DNA from: Carettochelys insculpta
Taxonomy: Eukaryota > Chordata > Testudines > Carettochelyidae
Reading direction: 5' to 3'
Assembly (NCBI RefSeq): GCF_033958435.1
Contig: NC_134152.1
Coordinates: forward strand, 18,822,001 to 18,886,000
DNA: 64,000 nt
Below are positions 27,601-42,600 of the stretch, piece after piece (position 1 is the first letter of the stretch; the number at the start of each line of letters is the position of its first letter). The position numbers and the translations under genes were made by a program. A model generated the notes under the pieces. The model did not search any database and had not been told where the DNA came from. It was given only the letters and a program-made list of their open reading frames with translations.

Positions 27601-30600
27601 TTAACACGCCTGTAGAAGCTTTTCTTGTTATCCTTCACATTCCTCATGAGTCGCAATTCCAGTTGTGCTTTCGCCTTCCTGATAACTGCCCTACATTCTC
27701 GAGCTACACGTTTATACCCCTCCCTAGACATCTGTCCCAGTAAGCTCCCTTTTTGTGCCTAATTTTTCCAAGGATTTCCCCATTAAGCCAGTCTGGTCTC
27801 CTACCATATTTACTTCTCTTGCTGTGCATCGGGACAGTTTCCTTCTGTGCCTCCAATACGGCTTCCTTAAAATACTGCCAATTTTCGTGGATTCCTTTTC
27901 CCTTCATGGTTGCATCCCAGGGGATTCTGCCCATCAGGTTCCTGAAGGAGTCAAAGTCTGCTTTTCTGAAGTCCAAGGTGTGTAATTTGCTGCTCTCTTT
28001 CCTTCCTTTGGTCAATCCTGAAGTCTACCATCTCATGATCACTGCTTCCCAGGTTGTCCCCCACCTCTACCTTCCCTATTAGCTCCTCCCTGTTTGTAAG
28101 CATCTATGGCTGCTTCTACACTCTCACTTTCCTGTCAGAGGTGGCATGGTAATGAGGCAATCAGAAGAAGGCTAATGAGGCACTAGGGTGTATATTCAGC
28201 ACCTCATTAGCATAACAGTGGACACGTGAATTTCAAAGTGCAGACTTCAAATTGCAGATTGACAACGAAGATAGGGGCAGCTTTGAAATAAGAGACCAAC
28301 TTCGAAATTCCCCTCCTCTGATTTAGTTTTGTGGGAGTAAGGGAATGATTTAGCTATAATCAAAACAATTAAATGACTGAAAAGGAGTAAAATTTAATGT
28401 CAACTGTCTACACCACGGCTACGTCTACACGAGATGCATGGCGAAAGAAGTCATGATCAGAAGAAATTTTCCTCGCAAACCTTCTGTCGACAGATTCAAT
28501 CTGCTTTTATATGTAAACATAAAGAGCAATCTGATCTGTCAACAGAGAGCAGCCAGAGTGCCCGGCGCTCTCTCAACAGAACGGCTGACTGGAAACTGCA
28601 AAAACAAGGCTGCCTGGTGATCTGGAAGCCCTGTCTGTTGACAAAAGGGCGCTGGAGTGTCTATACAGCTGTTTTGTTGACAGAACACTGTTGAGAGCTG
28701 TTATACCTGAATGGAGAGAGGCACAGTACTGCCGACGGATGTGCTGGGTTTTGTCAACAAACTGTCATCTAGAGATAGAAGTGGGTCTGCCTCACGAAAG
28801 CTCATCATTAACATGGCTACCTCTGTTACTGAATACCATATAGTTCGAGAAGTGAACATAACTAACTTTTCTCAATGATTTGGATAAAGGTGCTGCTAAG
28901 GAAGTAAGTCCAGAAAAAGGAAGATTCTAAATGAAGATATTTTTTCATCTTACCTAAATGATACATCTGTTAATGAACTTTAATCAACTAGCACAATCTA
29001 CATTTTGCTCGTATTTTTCCAGTTTTTTTTTTTCTTACTTATTTTTACTCTGACGTACAAGAATGAGTCTTCACCTGAAGGCATAAACAATTGTCTAGAT
29101 TGCTTTTTACCTAAGCTGAGACAGGGATTTATTAGCAGCTCCAGTGGCTAGGGAGACTTGTATCCTTTTGCTGCCAATTTTATATCTGTGAAGATTGTTG
29201 ACAGCACTGATTGCTTCTTGTAGATTTTCCATTTGAACTATAGCCTTCAACTGATAATCCGTATGGGGACTGAGCTCCACACTCTTTACCTGAAAAAAAA
29301 AAAAAGTTATAAAAAATGCAAACCATACAAACACAACACAAAAAGATGTACCTCAGTCAACTGTCATCTTTAGATACAGATAAATATCAAAATTAGTTTT
29401 TTGTTTTTTTAAAAAAAGATCTTAAGCAGAAGTCACAGGAGTAGTCTGTCCATGGAGTTTTATTTTCTAGGACTGACAGTGAAGTAAATCCATTAAAGTC
29501 ATTTTTAAAGTAATTTAAAATATCAGCTCAATATTTACAATGCACATTTCAAGCTGACAAGAATAGAAGTTTTCAGAATTTTCTTTAAAAAACATTAACG
29601 CTTGGAGCTATCCAAACACAGTGGAACATAAAAACACTTTCAGTGACTCTGGATGTATATTTTCAGAATTTTAGTCTCCCAATGAAGCAAAACCACAAGC
29701 TTCATTTTCAGTTTTACATACAAGCCTTTAGCAAACATTCCTATGAGACTATGTACAACATAAATAGTTAAGGTAAGATGCGTTACGGTATTGTAACCAG
29801 AAGTAGCAAGTTCTGAGTGCAAATATTTAAGGTAGATAGGTATAGCCTGTACCTCAAAAGGAGATTACATAGTCTTGTGGAAAAGTGAAAAACAGAACAC
29901 AAAGGAATCTTATCCTTTACCTTGCCATGTCTACAAAAGATTTCTTGCAGAATTTGCTGCAGGTCCTTCCTGGATAATCTGTAGTCTAGATTGCTGATCT
30001 GAATATCTACACCATTTGCAAAAGGATCGGGACAGTCTGTACCACTGATATGATTCACAATATTGAAGGTGAGTGGGGATGATCTGTTTGAGAGGTTTGG
30101 AGACATACTCCTAATTAAAATAAACACATTTTAGTATTATTCAATAAATATCAGTTACACAAGCTAGTCTGTTGATCTAAGAAAAACTAGTTGTAAGTAA
30201 GGGTTAAGTAAATACATTTTTAAATCTCCATGCATTTTGGTACATATGGATTTAATTTACATGGCCAAATACAGGAACTGAATTTTTTTTTCCCTTTAAT
30301 TAAAGAGGATTAAAATCTTAAAGACAGTCCAGGAAAAACATTAAAATGTGTCTCAAAACTGATCAACATGGACAACCTAAAATTTGGGGTTGGATACAAT
30401 TTTTCCACAAAATTTACTTTATATTCAATATTGAGACAGACTTTTTCAATCAATCAATCTATAAGCAGCAAAGGACCAGCGTTCTGAAAGACTTTAAGGG
30501 GTCTATGGTACTTTTGAAAATACCACTAAGTACACATCTGCCTAAACATGTGGAAGTCTAGGCCCCAAACGTTTAAGAAATTGAATTCTTATGGAACACT

Positions 30601-33600
30601 GAACTATGCCATACAAGTACCAAGCAAATAAAGATTTATACAAAATAACTGACAAATTAAGTTTATTTAAAAAGGTAGTCTTCTCCTGTCTTGTTTTTAA
30701 ATTCAGCCCTGTCAGTTGCTACCACACTACCACCAACATAGCATCTTTATCTCATGTTGAACAATGTCACAACATGACAACATTAAACAAAAAGTACACA
30801 CACACAAAATATGGAACTGTTTACTTATATACTGGAAGTACCTTAACACCAACCTAATACTCCATTTTCCAAATAGGAGATAATCCTACAACATACAGAT
30901 ACTTACCGTGATGACCAACACCCCTGAGACATGAGCAGAGGGCTGTGCTGTCTTGATGCTGTCAATTTACTAAAAGCAGAAGGGTAGCTGACCTGGAACA
31001 CAACTGCATCTTGATCTTTTTTCTCTACAGGAGAGCTGGTAACACTTCGAGAAGTGGGTGCATCTTTTCTAGAAAAGAAAAATATTTACTAAATAATAGC
31101 TACATTTTACTACATGGATTAGTTTTAAGAACATTTTTCCCTTAACATACTTCTGACTGCATTTATAGGTCAATTCTCCTATTCCTGTGTGTTTGGTTGC
31201 CAGGCATATTGGATTTGCTGCATTAGAGCTTTGTGGTGAAGGACTCTGCTCTCTTAACCGGTCTTGCTGGTTTTCAATTTTTCTGATGGTCTTTGATTCC
31301 AGGCGGCACAGCTCCTTAAAATGAATAAGACAAAAAGGTAGATCAGCCACTAAAAATTTATACTACATATTTCTTCATAAAACTTCCTTCTTTATTAAAG
31401 TAAAATTAAACTCAAGGCATGACTTTCCAGTTGTATGCAGGTGCATTTTCCTTTTACAAATAAATTAGGAAGAAGAGCGATACAGATTTCCACTGCAGTT
31501 TTTATGATCAAGTTCTGTGTAAACTGAATTTTTCAAGAACAGTTGTCATGAATGGGAAGGGTATTAGCCTTTTCTGGACATTCCAGCCATTCAGTTACCT
31601 GAAGTCTTTTCAGGGTGGATAACTCCTGAAATCTAACCCTACTTGTCTTGCCTGTAAGGGTTAGCAACATAGACAGTGGGTCCTAGACTCCCTAGGAATA
31701 CTAAGGAATCAGGAAGTGAGTTAGCAGTAACATTCCTGTTCTTGTGTGACCAGACCAGAACTCGGACACATGAATTAAGCCAGGAACCTGGGCATGGAGA
31801 ATCCAGTGACATCCATGCCTAGAGAAGGACTAAACCTTAAAACTACAGATACGAAAAGAGAACAGGTTATTTTCTTCATTTTGGGTTTGTTGGACTTCTC
31901 CGTGAGGAAGACAAGCAGCTATCCCCTTACACTAACTTTTCAAACTGAATCCCTGGGAAACAGTTCACTGTTTTAACTTTTTTCAACCCCCAGTTACTCT
32001 GTAAAACCTAGTAACCAAGCAATGTTCCATCAAGTGCGTTTTCTGAGGGATGTGGGCTTGTTTAGTTTACAGAAGAGAAGACTTAGAGGTGATTTAATAG
32101 CAGCCTTCAACTTCCTGAAGGGGAGCTCTAAAAAGGAGGATGAGAAACTGTTCTCAGTGGTGTCAGATGGCAGAACAAGGAGTAACGGTCAGAAATTGAA
32201 GAGGGAAAGGTGTAGGTTGGATATTAGGAAAAACTACTTCACCAGGTGGGTGGTGAAGCATTGGAATGTGTTGCCTAGAGAGGTGGTGGATTCTCCATCC
32301 CTTGAGGTTTTTAAGTCCCGGCTGGACAACGTCCTGGCTGGGATGACTTAGTAGAGGTTGATCCTGCTTGAAGCAGGGGGCTGGACTAGATGACCTCCTG
32401 AGGTCCCTTCCAGCCCTATGATTCTGTGATTCTTAATAAAAATCACCCCTTTAAGACCATGATCTGACTCTTGTGTGCTAGACAGAAGGAGGTTAAGGGG
32501 AAGTTACAGGTTTTCAAGCACCCTCCAGAGGGAGGGTTAAAGAGCTTGAGGGCACCCCACAGGAATGAATTCCCTAATGTGCTTTCCTGGGTTCTCAAAT
32601 GGGCTTTCGCATTTGGGTAGTGACAGCAATAACAATTCAAAACAAGGGGATCTGTAACCTTGGGGAGTTTTTAAATAGCAGACTTCAGTGACAAAGTATT
32701 TTAAAGTCTCTTGCATGCCCCCAACTTCTGCTCCTGGAATGCCAGAATGGGGAAGAGCTTTGACAATAGTGAAGGCTCATCCTCCTTCAAAGAACACCTA
32801 AAACATAAAGGCTACATCTGCACTCGAAAGCTGCGTCAACAAAACTCACTGCATGTCTACATACAAAATGCATTTTGTCGACTGTCTGACAGCGTTCTGC
32901 CTCTCCATAGAGAGGAGCAATGCCTTTGTCAACAGCTCATTGACAAAAAACCCCACGTAGATGCTGTGGGGCCCTTTGTTGACGGACAGGGCTTCCAGTT
33001 CACCAGGCAGCTGTTTGCTGAGCTTCCAGCTGGCCATTCTGTCAAGAGAATGGATGGGCAGTCTGACTACTGTGTTGACATAGCAGATTGCTCTTTCAAC
33101 CTGCTTGTGTGGGTGGACATGATCTCTCAACAGAAAGTTTAGCCAGAAGATCTCTTCTGACAATAACGTCTGTTGACAGATTGCTATCGTGTAGACATAG
33201 CCAAAAAGGGAGAGAGCCAGATTTGGATCCCTACCTAGTGAAAGTTGACAGCATTCAGTCCTGGACATGGATGTAAGCAGAAAAGGAAATTCTCTTCTCC
33301 TTTTGAGAAAGCACCACCCATCTTCCTCCACTGATTAAAGACATGGTCCCACAGGTTAGTAAAGATAAAAGTAGTGGAATGAGAAATCTGGAAAACACTA
33401 CGTGCTTGTCCACACTGCCACCTTCCTTCAAATGAAGGATGGTAATTAGGGTGTTGGGAGTTTACTAATGAAGGGTACAGGCAGCACTTCGTTAAGCAAA
33501 TTCCCCCCGTGGCAACTTCGAAGTTTTAAACTTCAAAGTACCGGCATGCGTCTAGCTGCAACACACCCACTGGTACCTCGAAGTGCCAGGGCAACTTTGA

Positions 33601-36600
33601 AGTCCCATTACTCCTCAAAATTTTGTAAGGGGACTTCGAAGTTGGCCTGGCACTTCAAAGTACCGGCGGGTGCGCCGCAGCTAGACGCGTGCTGGTACTT
33701 CGAAGTTGCCGCGGGGGCAGAATTTGCTTAATGAAGTGCTGCCTATGCACAGCATCACTTCATTAGTAAACTCTCAACACCCTAATTACCATCCTTCCTT
33801 CGAAGGAAGGTGGTAGTGTAGACACAGCCTAGGAGAATGTGGCAGAAAAATGAACAGCGTTACCTGGAGACTTTTAACATTTGTGGGTTTTGCTGCAGAT
33901 CCATGGGTCTGCAATCCCTTTCCTGCAGTGGTTTTGATATTGGAAGACTGATCATTTGAATCTTTGCTGAGGAAGCACAGTTTTGGGTTTTTGTTCACTT
34001 TCTTTGGAGACTTCACTTTTTCAGCTCCAACACAGTGTGAGCTTTTTGTTTCATTGAGTTCTTTGTTTTTTGGGGTGAAAGAAACAATAATCCTGTTGCC
34101 AAACACATCTTCATTTTCCATTCGTTTATGAGCACGTTCAGCACTTTCTTGGTTTAAAAAGCGGAGAATTGCACTGCTGCCAGAAATGCTCAGCACCTTC
34201 CCTCCACAGTTATCTGACAAACGTCTCAGTCTGTTGCTGACACTTTTGCTATCTCTGTTTGTTGGCAGGTTGTAAACATATAACAGTGTATGGCATTGCT
34301 GTGGAAAGAGAAAAAAAAAACCACAAACTTAGTATTTGGTTAAGCAGGTCACATCAGAACTAAAATATTTAATACCATGATCTAAAATGCCAGATACTAT
34401 TTGTGCTCTATTTTCTACTGTTCTAAAATTTAATCATGAAAGTAATAAGACTAAGAGAAAGAATTAATAATTCAAGACTTAACTCAATTGGAACATGCAA
34501 GTTCAGGAAGTCTCTAGCCTTTAACTCTCGTATAATTGAAGGTTAGAATACAAAGCCATTAAGACTCTCCGTGGCTGATTAAGATATCATGAGTGCTGCG
34601 TTTTTTTCCATAGTTTTCTGGGTTTGTCAACGAAGTTTGTAAGTAGGGGCTGGAGCAGCCCTAGTCTGTGGCAGCCCCAAGCGGGAGGAGCTCCAGCTTG
34701 GTCAGAATACGCCCAGTTAATTGGTTAAAAACTTAACATTTAACCGATATACTAAACAAACAGGATTTTATATCCCTAACTGCAAAGGGGCAGCCTTTGA
34801 AGCACAAAAGAAGAGAGGTGTGAATTCTAAGGAAGCACCATCCAGACTAACCTGAAAGGATTTCTACCAAATACTAGCCATGATATGAACCACATCTTTA
34901 TCTCATATGAGGTTAATGGGTTTCTTTACTTAAAATGAAATCCGACCCTTAAAAAGGGGCCTTTTAAGATGGTGACCTCACATTCACAAGGTAGAAATAT
35001 CAAGGCAGTCCAGAGTAATTAAGTTGTTACTGTACATTTCTTACATCATGACAGTATAGAAATACAAGAGCATTCTAAAACTTCTTGCTTCTAGTACTGA
35101 AAAAGAGTGTTTAACAAATGTAGATTTTTTTTACAAAGGTCCACATGAGGTGATCAAAGACTTTAAACTTGATTTCTATTTTTCTGCATTTATTTTTTTC
35201 GTTTTGATAAATGTTCAGCTTTAGAAATATCATTGATAAAAACAGACATGATCATTTAATGATTAGGGATCAGTGCTTAGGTGCTCACTTGAAATTAAGA
35301 CCGTTTCCAAAAAGTTACAGCCTTGCAAGAGACAGCAGTCCTGCTGTGAAATGTCTGATAGTCACCTACTACTCCTATCATCAGAGAAATAAATACATTT
35401 GACATTACACACACACACTTTAAGCAGAATGTATGCAATAAAATGTCACTTACTGGAATTTTCAATGGTAACCTTGGTGGCAAGTCTGAAATAAATTCTT
35501 CAAACCCAATAAGCTCATGAGCATGATGTAATAGTGCTTCAGAAGCCTGGTTCTTATGTACCAAGATTATGTGGAAACCATGACGGTGTCTCAGGTCACT
35601 GAGTTCCAAAGCAAAGTTTACATCAGCTGAAACAGAGACCCCACCCCAAAGTATTAGTGGTTAAAAAGACCTACTTAAAAAAAAAAAAAAAGCTTCTGTC
35701 CAACATCAACCCCTGCCCAGAAACAAACCAAACAAACATTCTAGTGAAAGAACCCAATGGCTACATCTACATGAGAGAGTTTTCCTGGCAAAAGTGGGCT
35801 TTTGTCCGGAAAAACCCTGGCGTCTCTACACGCAGCGTGCTTTGTCAACAAAAACCCGGCACATCTGTCAACAGTCTTGCCAGTTCAGGTATAATGCCTC
35901 TCTCAACAGCGTTCTGTCGAGAAAACAGCCATTTAGACACTTCAAGGCCCTGCTGTCAACAGGCAGGGGTTTCAGTTCACCAGGCAGCCCTGTCTGCAGA
36001 GCTTTCGCTCAGCTGTTCTGTTGACAGAGGACCAGGCAGTCTGGCTGCTCTCTTTCAGAGTGGACTGCTCTTTCAATCTGCTTTTATGTTTAGACACAAT
36101 ATATTGACAGAAGGTGTGCCAGAAAATCCCTTCTCACAGTGACTTCTGTCGATAAAGGCTTCTCATGTAGATATAGCGAATGGGTGTAGATATTTAATGA
36201 GCACATAGTATTTAAGAAATTCAGGAATCAAGGTTTTCTTTTCAATAGTAATATTCAATAATTTAATCAAGAGGAGTTAGACTGGTACTTTATGTTTGTG
36301 TAACATTTATTTTTGGGTAACACAGAGAAGGGGTTTATGCAATGTTATTAATATTCTTACTTGAAACAAGGACCACAGTAGCAGGTGCAGTGTGTGTATC
36401 AGCAAACCTTCTAAGACTCTGTCTGAGCTTGTCATCAGCTGCATTCTTTGCTGTGGCATTGATGTGTGCAACAGTCACCTGTAGAATTAAAAGGAATTTG
36501 CCTTAAGGAAAAAACAAAACTGACTCATATCAAACCTGACTTTTTTTAAACCAACAGTTAGACTGTGCTGTTTTATTTACTTTAGACAGTGCACAGTGTA

Positions 36601-39600
36601 TAGACAATGATATAGGGTGTATAGTATATTAGAAACAAATGTTTCCTGGGAGAGAAAAAATGAGAACTTATAAAGAACTTAATAGTAAAGATACACCTTT
36701 TTTTAAAAAAATAGGGACAGATTCCTGTTAAAATACACAGAGCTAACTAAAAAGCAAGCAGTCCTGTAGCACTTTGCAGACTAACAAATTTATTTATTGG
36801 GTAATCAGCTTTCATAGGTAAGACCTTACCCACAAAAGCTCATTACCTAACAAATTTGTTAGTCTTTAAGGTAAAGACTGCTTTTTTTTTGTGAATCTAC
36901 AAACTACCACTGTTACCACTCTCAGACCTAACTAGTTTACCTTGGAGCATCTAACTCTGTACTCAACTTTGTCCCTACAGACAAGAAAGAAGATGCCCAC
37001 ACTTAACTGTGTAACGAGGAAAATATAACACAGCAAACAAGATTGTTTTAATACTGATATAAAAATTACTTTATTCAGAATAAATCTGGGTTTGGTTTTG
37101 TACCTATATTTTCATTAAGACAGTAAGAGGAGAATTTATGAAGAGGGAAACACCACCTTGCATTGAATATCTGAAATTAAAAACCAGCAAAATTATTATG
37201 CCTGGGAATTACTGAAAAGTGATTTTATGCAGCTTTGTTATTTTTCAGGTTATTTACCTGAAGAGAAAATATAGACCAATTATTAAACTATCAGCACTGA
37301 TGTGAACAAAAACAACTTATGAGAAGGACTGGTGGAGTTTCAGTACCCAGAGAGTAGTTGTTAATGGTGCTCAATCCTGCTGGAAAAGCATAACGAGTGG
37401 AGTTCCGCAGGGGTCTGTTTTGGGACCAGTTCTGTCCAATATCTTCATTAATGATTTGGATATTGGCATAGAAAGTATGCTTATTAAGTTTGCAGATGAT
37501 ACCAAGCTGGGAGGGGTTGCAACTACCTTGGAGGATAGGGTCATAATTCAGAATGATCTAGATAAATTGGAGAAATGGTCTGAAGTAAACAGGATGAAGT
37601 TTAATAAAGATAAATGTAAGGTGCTGCACTTAGGAAGGAACAATCTGTTTCACACATACAGAATGGGAAAAGACTGTCTAGGAAGGAGTACAGCAGAAAG
37701 GGATCTAGGGGTTCTAATAGATCACAAGTTAAATATGAGTCAACAGTGTGATGCTGTTGCAAAAAAAGCAAACATGATTCTGGGATGCATTAGCAGGTGT
37801 GTTGTGAACAAGACACGAGAAATCATTCTACCGCTCTACTCTGCATTGGTTAGGCCTCAGCTGGAATATTGTGTCCAGTTCTGGGCACCCCAATTCAAGA
37901 AAGATGTGGAGAAATTAGAGAAGGTCCAGAGAAGAGCAACTAGAATGATAAAAGGTCTGGAGAACATGACTTATGAAGAAAGGCTGAAAGAATTGGGCTT
38001 GTTTAGCTTGGAAAAAAGAAGATTGAGGGGGGACGTGATAGCGGTTTTCAGATATCTTAAAGGGTGTCATGAGGAGGGAGAAAACTTGTTCTTCTTGGCC
38101 TCTGAGGAGAGAACAAGAGGCAATGGACTTAAGCTGCAGCAAGGGAAGTTTAGGTTGGACATTAGGAAAAAGTTCCTAACTGTCAGGGTGGTCAAGTACT
38201 GGAATAAGTTGCCAAGGGAGGTTGTGGAATCTCCCTCGCTGGAAATATTTAAGAACAGATTAGATAGATGTCTATCAGGCAAGGTGTAGATAGTGGTCAG
38301 TCCTGCCGTGAGGGCAGGAGACTGGACTCTATGGCCTCTCAAGGCCCCTTCCAGTCCTAGTGTTCTATGATTCTATGATACCCATTTTGTAAATACAACT
38401 GATAAGTGTCCATCTCCTAGAACAGTGTTTCTTGATCTTTAATATAAAGTACCCCTTTGTCAAAAAAGAAGAATTGTAAGTACCTCCAGAATTCTCTCAT
38501 GTACACCTAGGGGTACACGTACTACCAATTAAGAAACACGGTAAGACAAGGTCTTGAAATAAGCATCATTCAACCTTTCCAGATACTGCACCCTCTCCAG
38601 GAGTCAGATTTGTTTTGCATACCACCAAGTAACACCTCACTTAAAAACTACTTACTTACAAAAACATCACAGAAGACTATTACTGTACTTGCTGACTTCC
38701 TACCATCTTACTATCAAGTAAATGAATTGGAATAGAAATACTGTACTTAAATTTCAGCGTAAGGTATATGAAGCAGTAGAAGCAAGTCATTGTCTGAATG
38801 AACTTTAAATTGTACTGACTTTACTTGTATTTTTAAGTAAAACTAGGCAAATATCTAGATGAGCTGATGTACTCTCTGGAAGACCTCAGTGTACCCCCAA
38901 GGGTACATGTACTCCTGGTTGAGAAACGCTGTTCTAGAACACACAGTTCAAATACTAATTTTTAAGAAGAACTTAACTACTGTTCTCCTGGAAACCAAAA
39001 CAACCAGAGAAGTTAAAAAAAAACACCTTCCATACATGTTTAATCATTTATGGCTCTAACAAAGCACAAGCCTACCTGTGAAATGGAGTAAAAAATGGGG
39101 AAGCCCAACACAAAGAACTTTCATTAAAATAAAACAGACACTTAGTTTTAAGTGTTTGTTCAGTAGTTCCAAGATGAGCAGACAAGAGTTACTTTTTATC
39201 AATCAGTTTCAGTAACTAAAATATGAAATTTTCACATTTCAGCATATTATGATCAAAACTTTAGTTAGATAAAAGGACATACTACTGAAAATTGTTTAGT
39301 ATTCATAAAGTAATCACATATTGCTTAACATTTCATACAAAATGGAACACTTCTATTTTCACCAGTCTTTAAATAACAGACACAAATCATATTTTTTTCC
39401 ATTTTGAAGCAGCGATACTTCTAATACTGTTCTCTAGCATTATACCAGTCTTTGCGGGGGGAGGAAAAAATTCAGATATTAACTTGATTGGACTTAAATA
39501 TGCCCAAATACTACAATCAAAATACAAATTTTGAAACAAACCATAGTCAAGTACAGAGATTAGACTCAATGGATTTAAACCACGCAAAACAAGTGTCATG

Positions 39601-42600
39601 ATTTATATGTCCACTTTTCTCTATTTGTAGCCATCACTGCACAGAAAAAAAGACAACAGGCCCCAGCAGCACCACTATACATAAGGAAATGAGTTCCTTT
39701 ATGATTAGGAGCCTATCAAACTCACAGTTCATGTTGGTGAATTTCACTGTCATTGAATTTTTAAAATCTTAAATTCACAGTTTCAAGTATTGAAATCTGA
39801 AATTCCACAGTGTGTTAACTGTGATCCAAAAGGGGGTTTTGGGGATGGTAGTAAGGCTGTTTGGGATATGGTACTACCACTCTTACTTCTGTGTTGCTGC
39901 CTTCAGAGCAGCAGCTGCTGGTGGCTGGCAATGCAACACATGGTAAAAACCCCTGGCTAGAGCACCCCATCCTTGGGCGCAGTTCTCAGAGGTCAAAGGG
40001 ACCTTGGGCTGGCTGTATGTTGGGGGGGGAAGGGGGGCAGGGGAGGGGAGAGAGGAGGAGGAGGGAATGAGGGAGAGATTGACCATGGTGCTCCCTGACC
40101 TGGGTGGCTGCCCACCCATAAGACCAGCCCTATCCCTGCAAAAAATGACACCTTCAGTCCTCATACCATGCTACCCTCACTTCTGCACTGCCACTGGAAT
40201 CTGACACTCTGTTTGTTAAAGGTCATCTGTATTATTTTGATACAGAATGCTTTGAGCTAATAGATTACAGTATTTTCATACCTGACAATTGTTCAGCTCC
40301 TGAATAACTTCTTTATTTTCTTTACTAATGTCACATACACATATGAATTCTGCCTCCCTGTGACCTTTAAAAAACTTTTCACGAATTCTCTGTACAACTG
40401 CTATAGCTGAACGGCCAGTAGGAATGGAACAGTTTTCAATATCCCAAAAGACTCCAATGGGAGGCAAGTTTTCCAGCACCTGGCCTGTTATTGCAACTTC
40501 TGGAGACCCTACAGAGATTTAACAAAATAAGTTATATTAAACAGGAGGAGACTACTATACTTTGCTAGTTATAAGCATCAAAGGACATAAGCATATAAAA
40601 GAGAGAAGGCTTTAGACATTCAAGAACTACAGCCCTGGCTAGACAGTCATGAAGAAACACAGTATGTAAATTCCAGATGGCTTGTGTGGATCTTTTGCAT
40701 AGTGGCATAAGTAATAAAATGTTTTTTAAAAAAATAGAAAACTTAATTGTGAAACATAGGAGCATATAGTAGACCCTTGACATACATGATTTCAACTTAC
40801 ACATTAAGTTGGACTTGGACACCTTCAACGCTGTAGCACTCTTACATGTAAAAATTCTTCAGTATAAAAGAAAAACTAAAAGAAACCTTTGGGGGTATGT
40901 CTATGTGGCAAAATCCCAGAGTCTCAGCCCAGGTCTACAACTTGGGCTCATGCTACAGTACTGAAAATAGCCACACAGACCACCTAAATGGTTAAACTGT
41001 ACACAGCTAGATGCTCATTATGAATACCGACATAGTACAGGAAAAAAAACATATTTAAACTGTATGGCTTAAAATCCTATGTCAGAGAAGCATTCATTGG
41101 AATGCTTATCCCAGAACTATCTAGAATCAAGGAAGTATATCGTAAAAGCAAGGTTCTCTTACAGGCAAGCAAGCTAAACTGAAGAATAGATATAAAGCTT
41201 GAAATTGTTTTTATGGACAAGGAGGAACAAAGATAAGTTTCTGTTCTCACAGAACGGCCCCAGAAAAAGCTGAATCATGTTTGCATACACTCCATAACCT
41301 ACAATAAGCAGAAATCAAAGACAATGGATGATGAATTAAAGGGACACCTTAGAGTATGCATTACTCTGAGAACAGCAGACCACAGAATTACATGTAGATT
41401 GTGCTCCTGGGCAACCATGTGTTACTCATATTTTGCGCAAGTTGAGAGGAGCTGAGAAACTGACCAATGCTGCTGCTGCATCTCCAGCCAGTGGCAGGGA
41501 GCAGGTGGCAGGCAGCAGCACAACTCCTGCCCATCCACCCCCATTGCCAGAGCCAGGAAACCGACCAGCATTGCCACTAGGTGGAGCCAGAAAACCAAAT
41601 CTGCAGTGGTCAGTTTCCTGGCTCTGCAAGCAAAGGGAATTGGGAGCCAGGCTCACACCCGGCTCCCGGCTCCCTCTCACTCACAATTTTGAATCACATT
41701 AATGCAAGTAATGTGTAAGTTGAAATCGTGTATCTCAAGGGTCTACTATATGCTCCTATGTTTCACAATTAAGTTTTCTATTTTTTTAAAAAACATTTTA
41801 TTACTTATACCACGATGCAAAAGATCCACACAAGCCATCTGGAAACTATGCATAAGATTCAGTGAAGACACAGAGCTGTTAAATCAAGCAAAAATATTTT
41901 TCCATAAGAAACGTCTTGAGAGAAATAGTCAGTTTAAGAGAATGACCTTTTAACTTTCAACAGTATTTTAAGAAGTGCATCCGTCAAATGAAAGCATCAA
42001 ACAAATGTGGCTTACCATATTTCTGTGGTGATTTGCCAAGGCTACTTGCCAGTAATAAGCTTGTCTCTTTTCCTGTTCCTTTGGTTCCACAGCCATTACA
42101 CATTGGGATAGATATTGGTGCACTCTGAGTACTGGGAGGAGGAATATTTGGCCAGATTTTAGCAGCATCAATTAAGCTATTTCTGGTTGGCTGTTGGAGC
42201 AATTTTTTCCCAAAACACCAATTAGTTTAATGTACAATATTATGCATCAACTGAAGCTAAAAACATTTTATATTATTTTTTACAGTTTGTGTCAGTGACA
42301 AAGCAACCTTCCAATGGACTGGGAGTGTAGACACTAACTTGAACTCTGAACCACAGTAGTGTCAACTCACTGGATGACATGTGCTCATCTCACAAACTCT
42401 CTTTCCTTACACATTCAGGTATAACTTTCAAAAATTAACTAATTATTTTGAATGCCCTACTCAAGATCTTTAAAGGGGCACCTTCTTCGGAAATTGCTAA
42501 TCATATACTCTGTGGCAAACAAAAAGCAAAAACAAAATACCAAGCCTCCTTTAATGAATCTCAAATTAAGCAGCACCCAAAAATCACTCATTTTTTGAAA

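Noticed and set aside
35657..36142. A 161-residue open frame in MARF1 intron 6
   Set aside because: It matches the extent of the 35,759-36,178 MITE and has no protein family features.
37420..38289. A 289-residue intact open frame inside MARF1 intron 5
   Set aside because: CR1 ORF2 C-terminal region in a truncated LINE; not a nested host gene.
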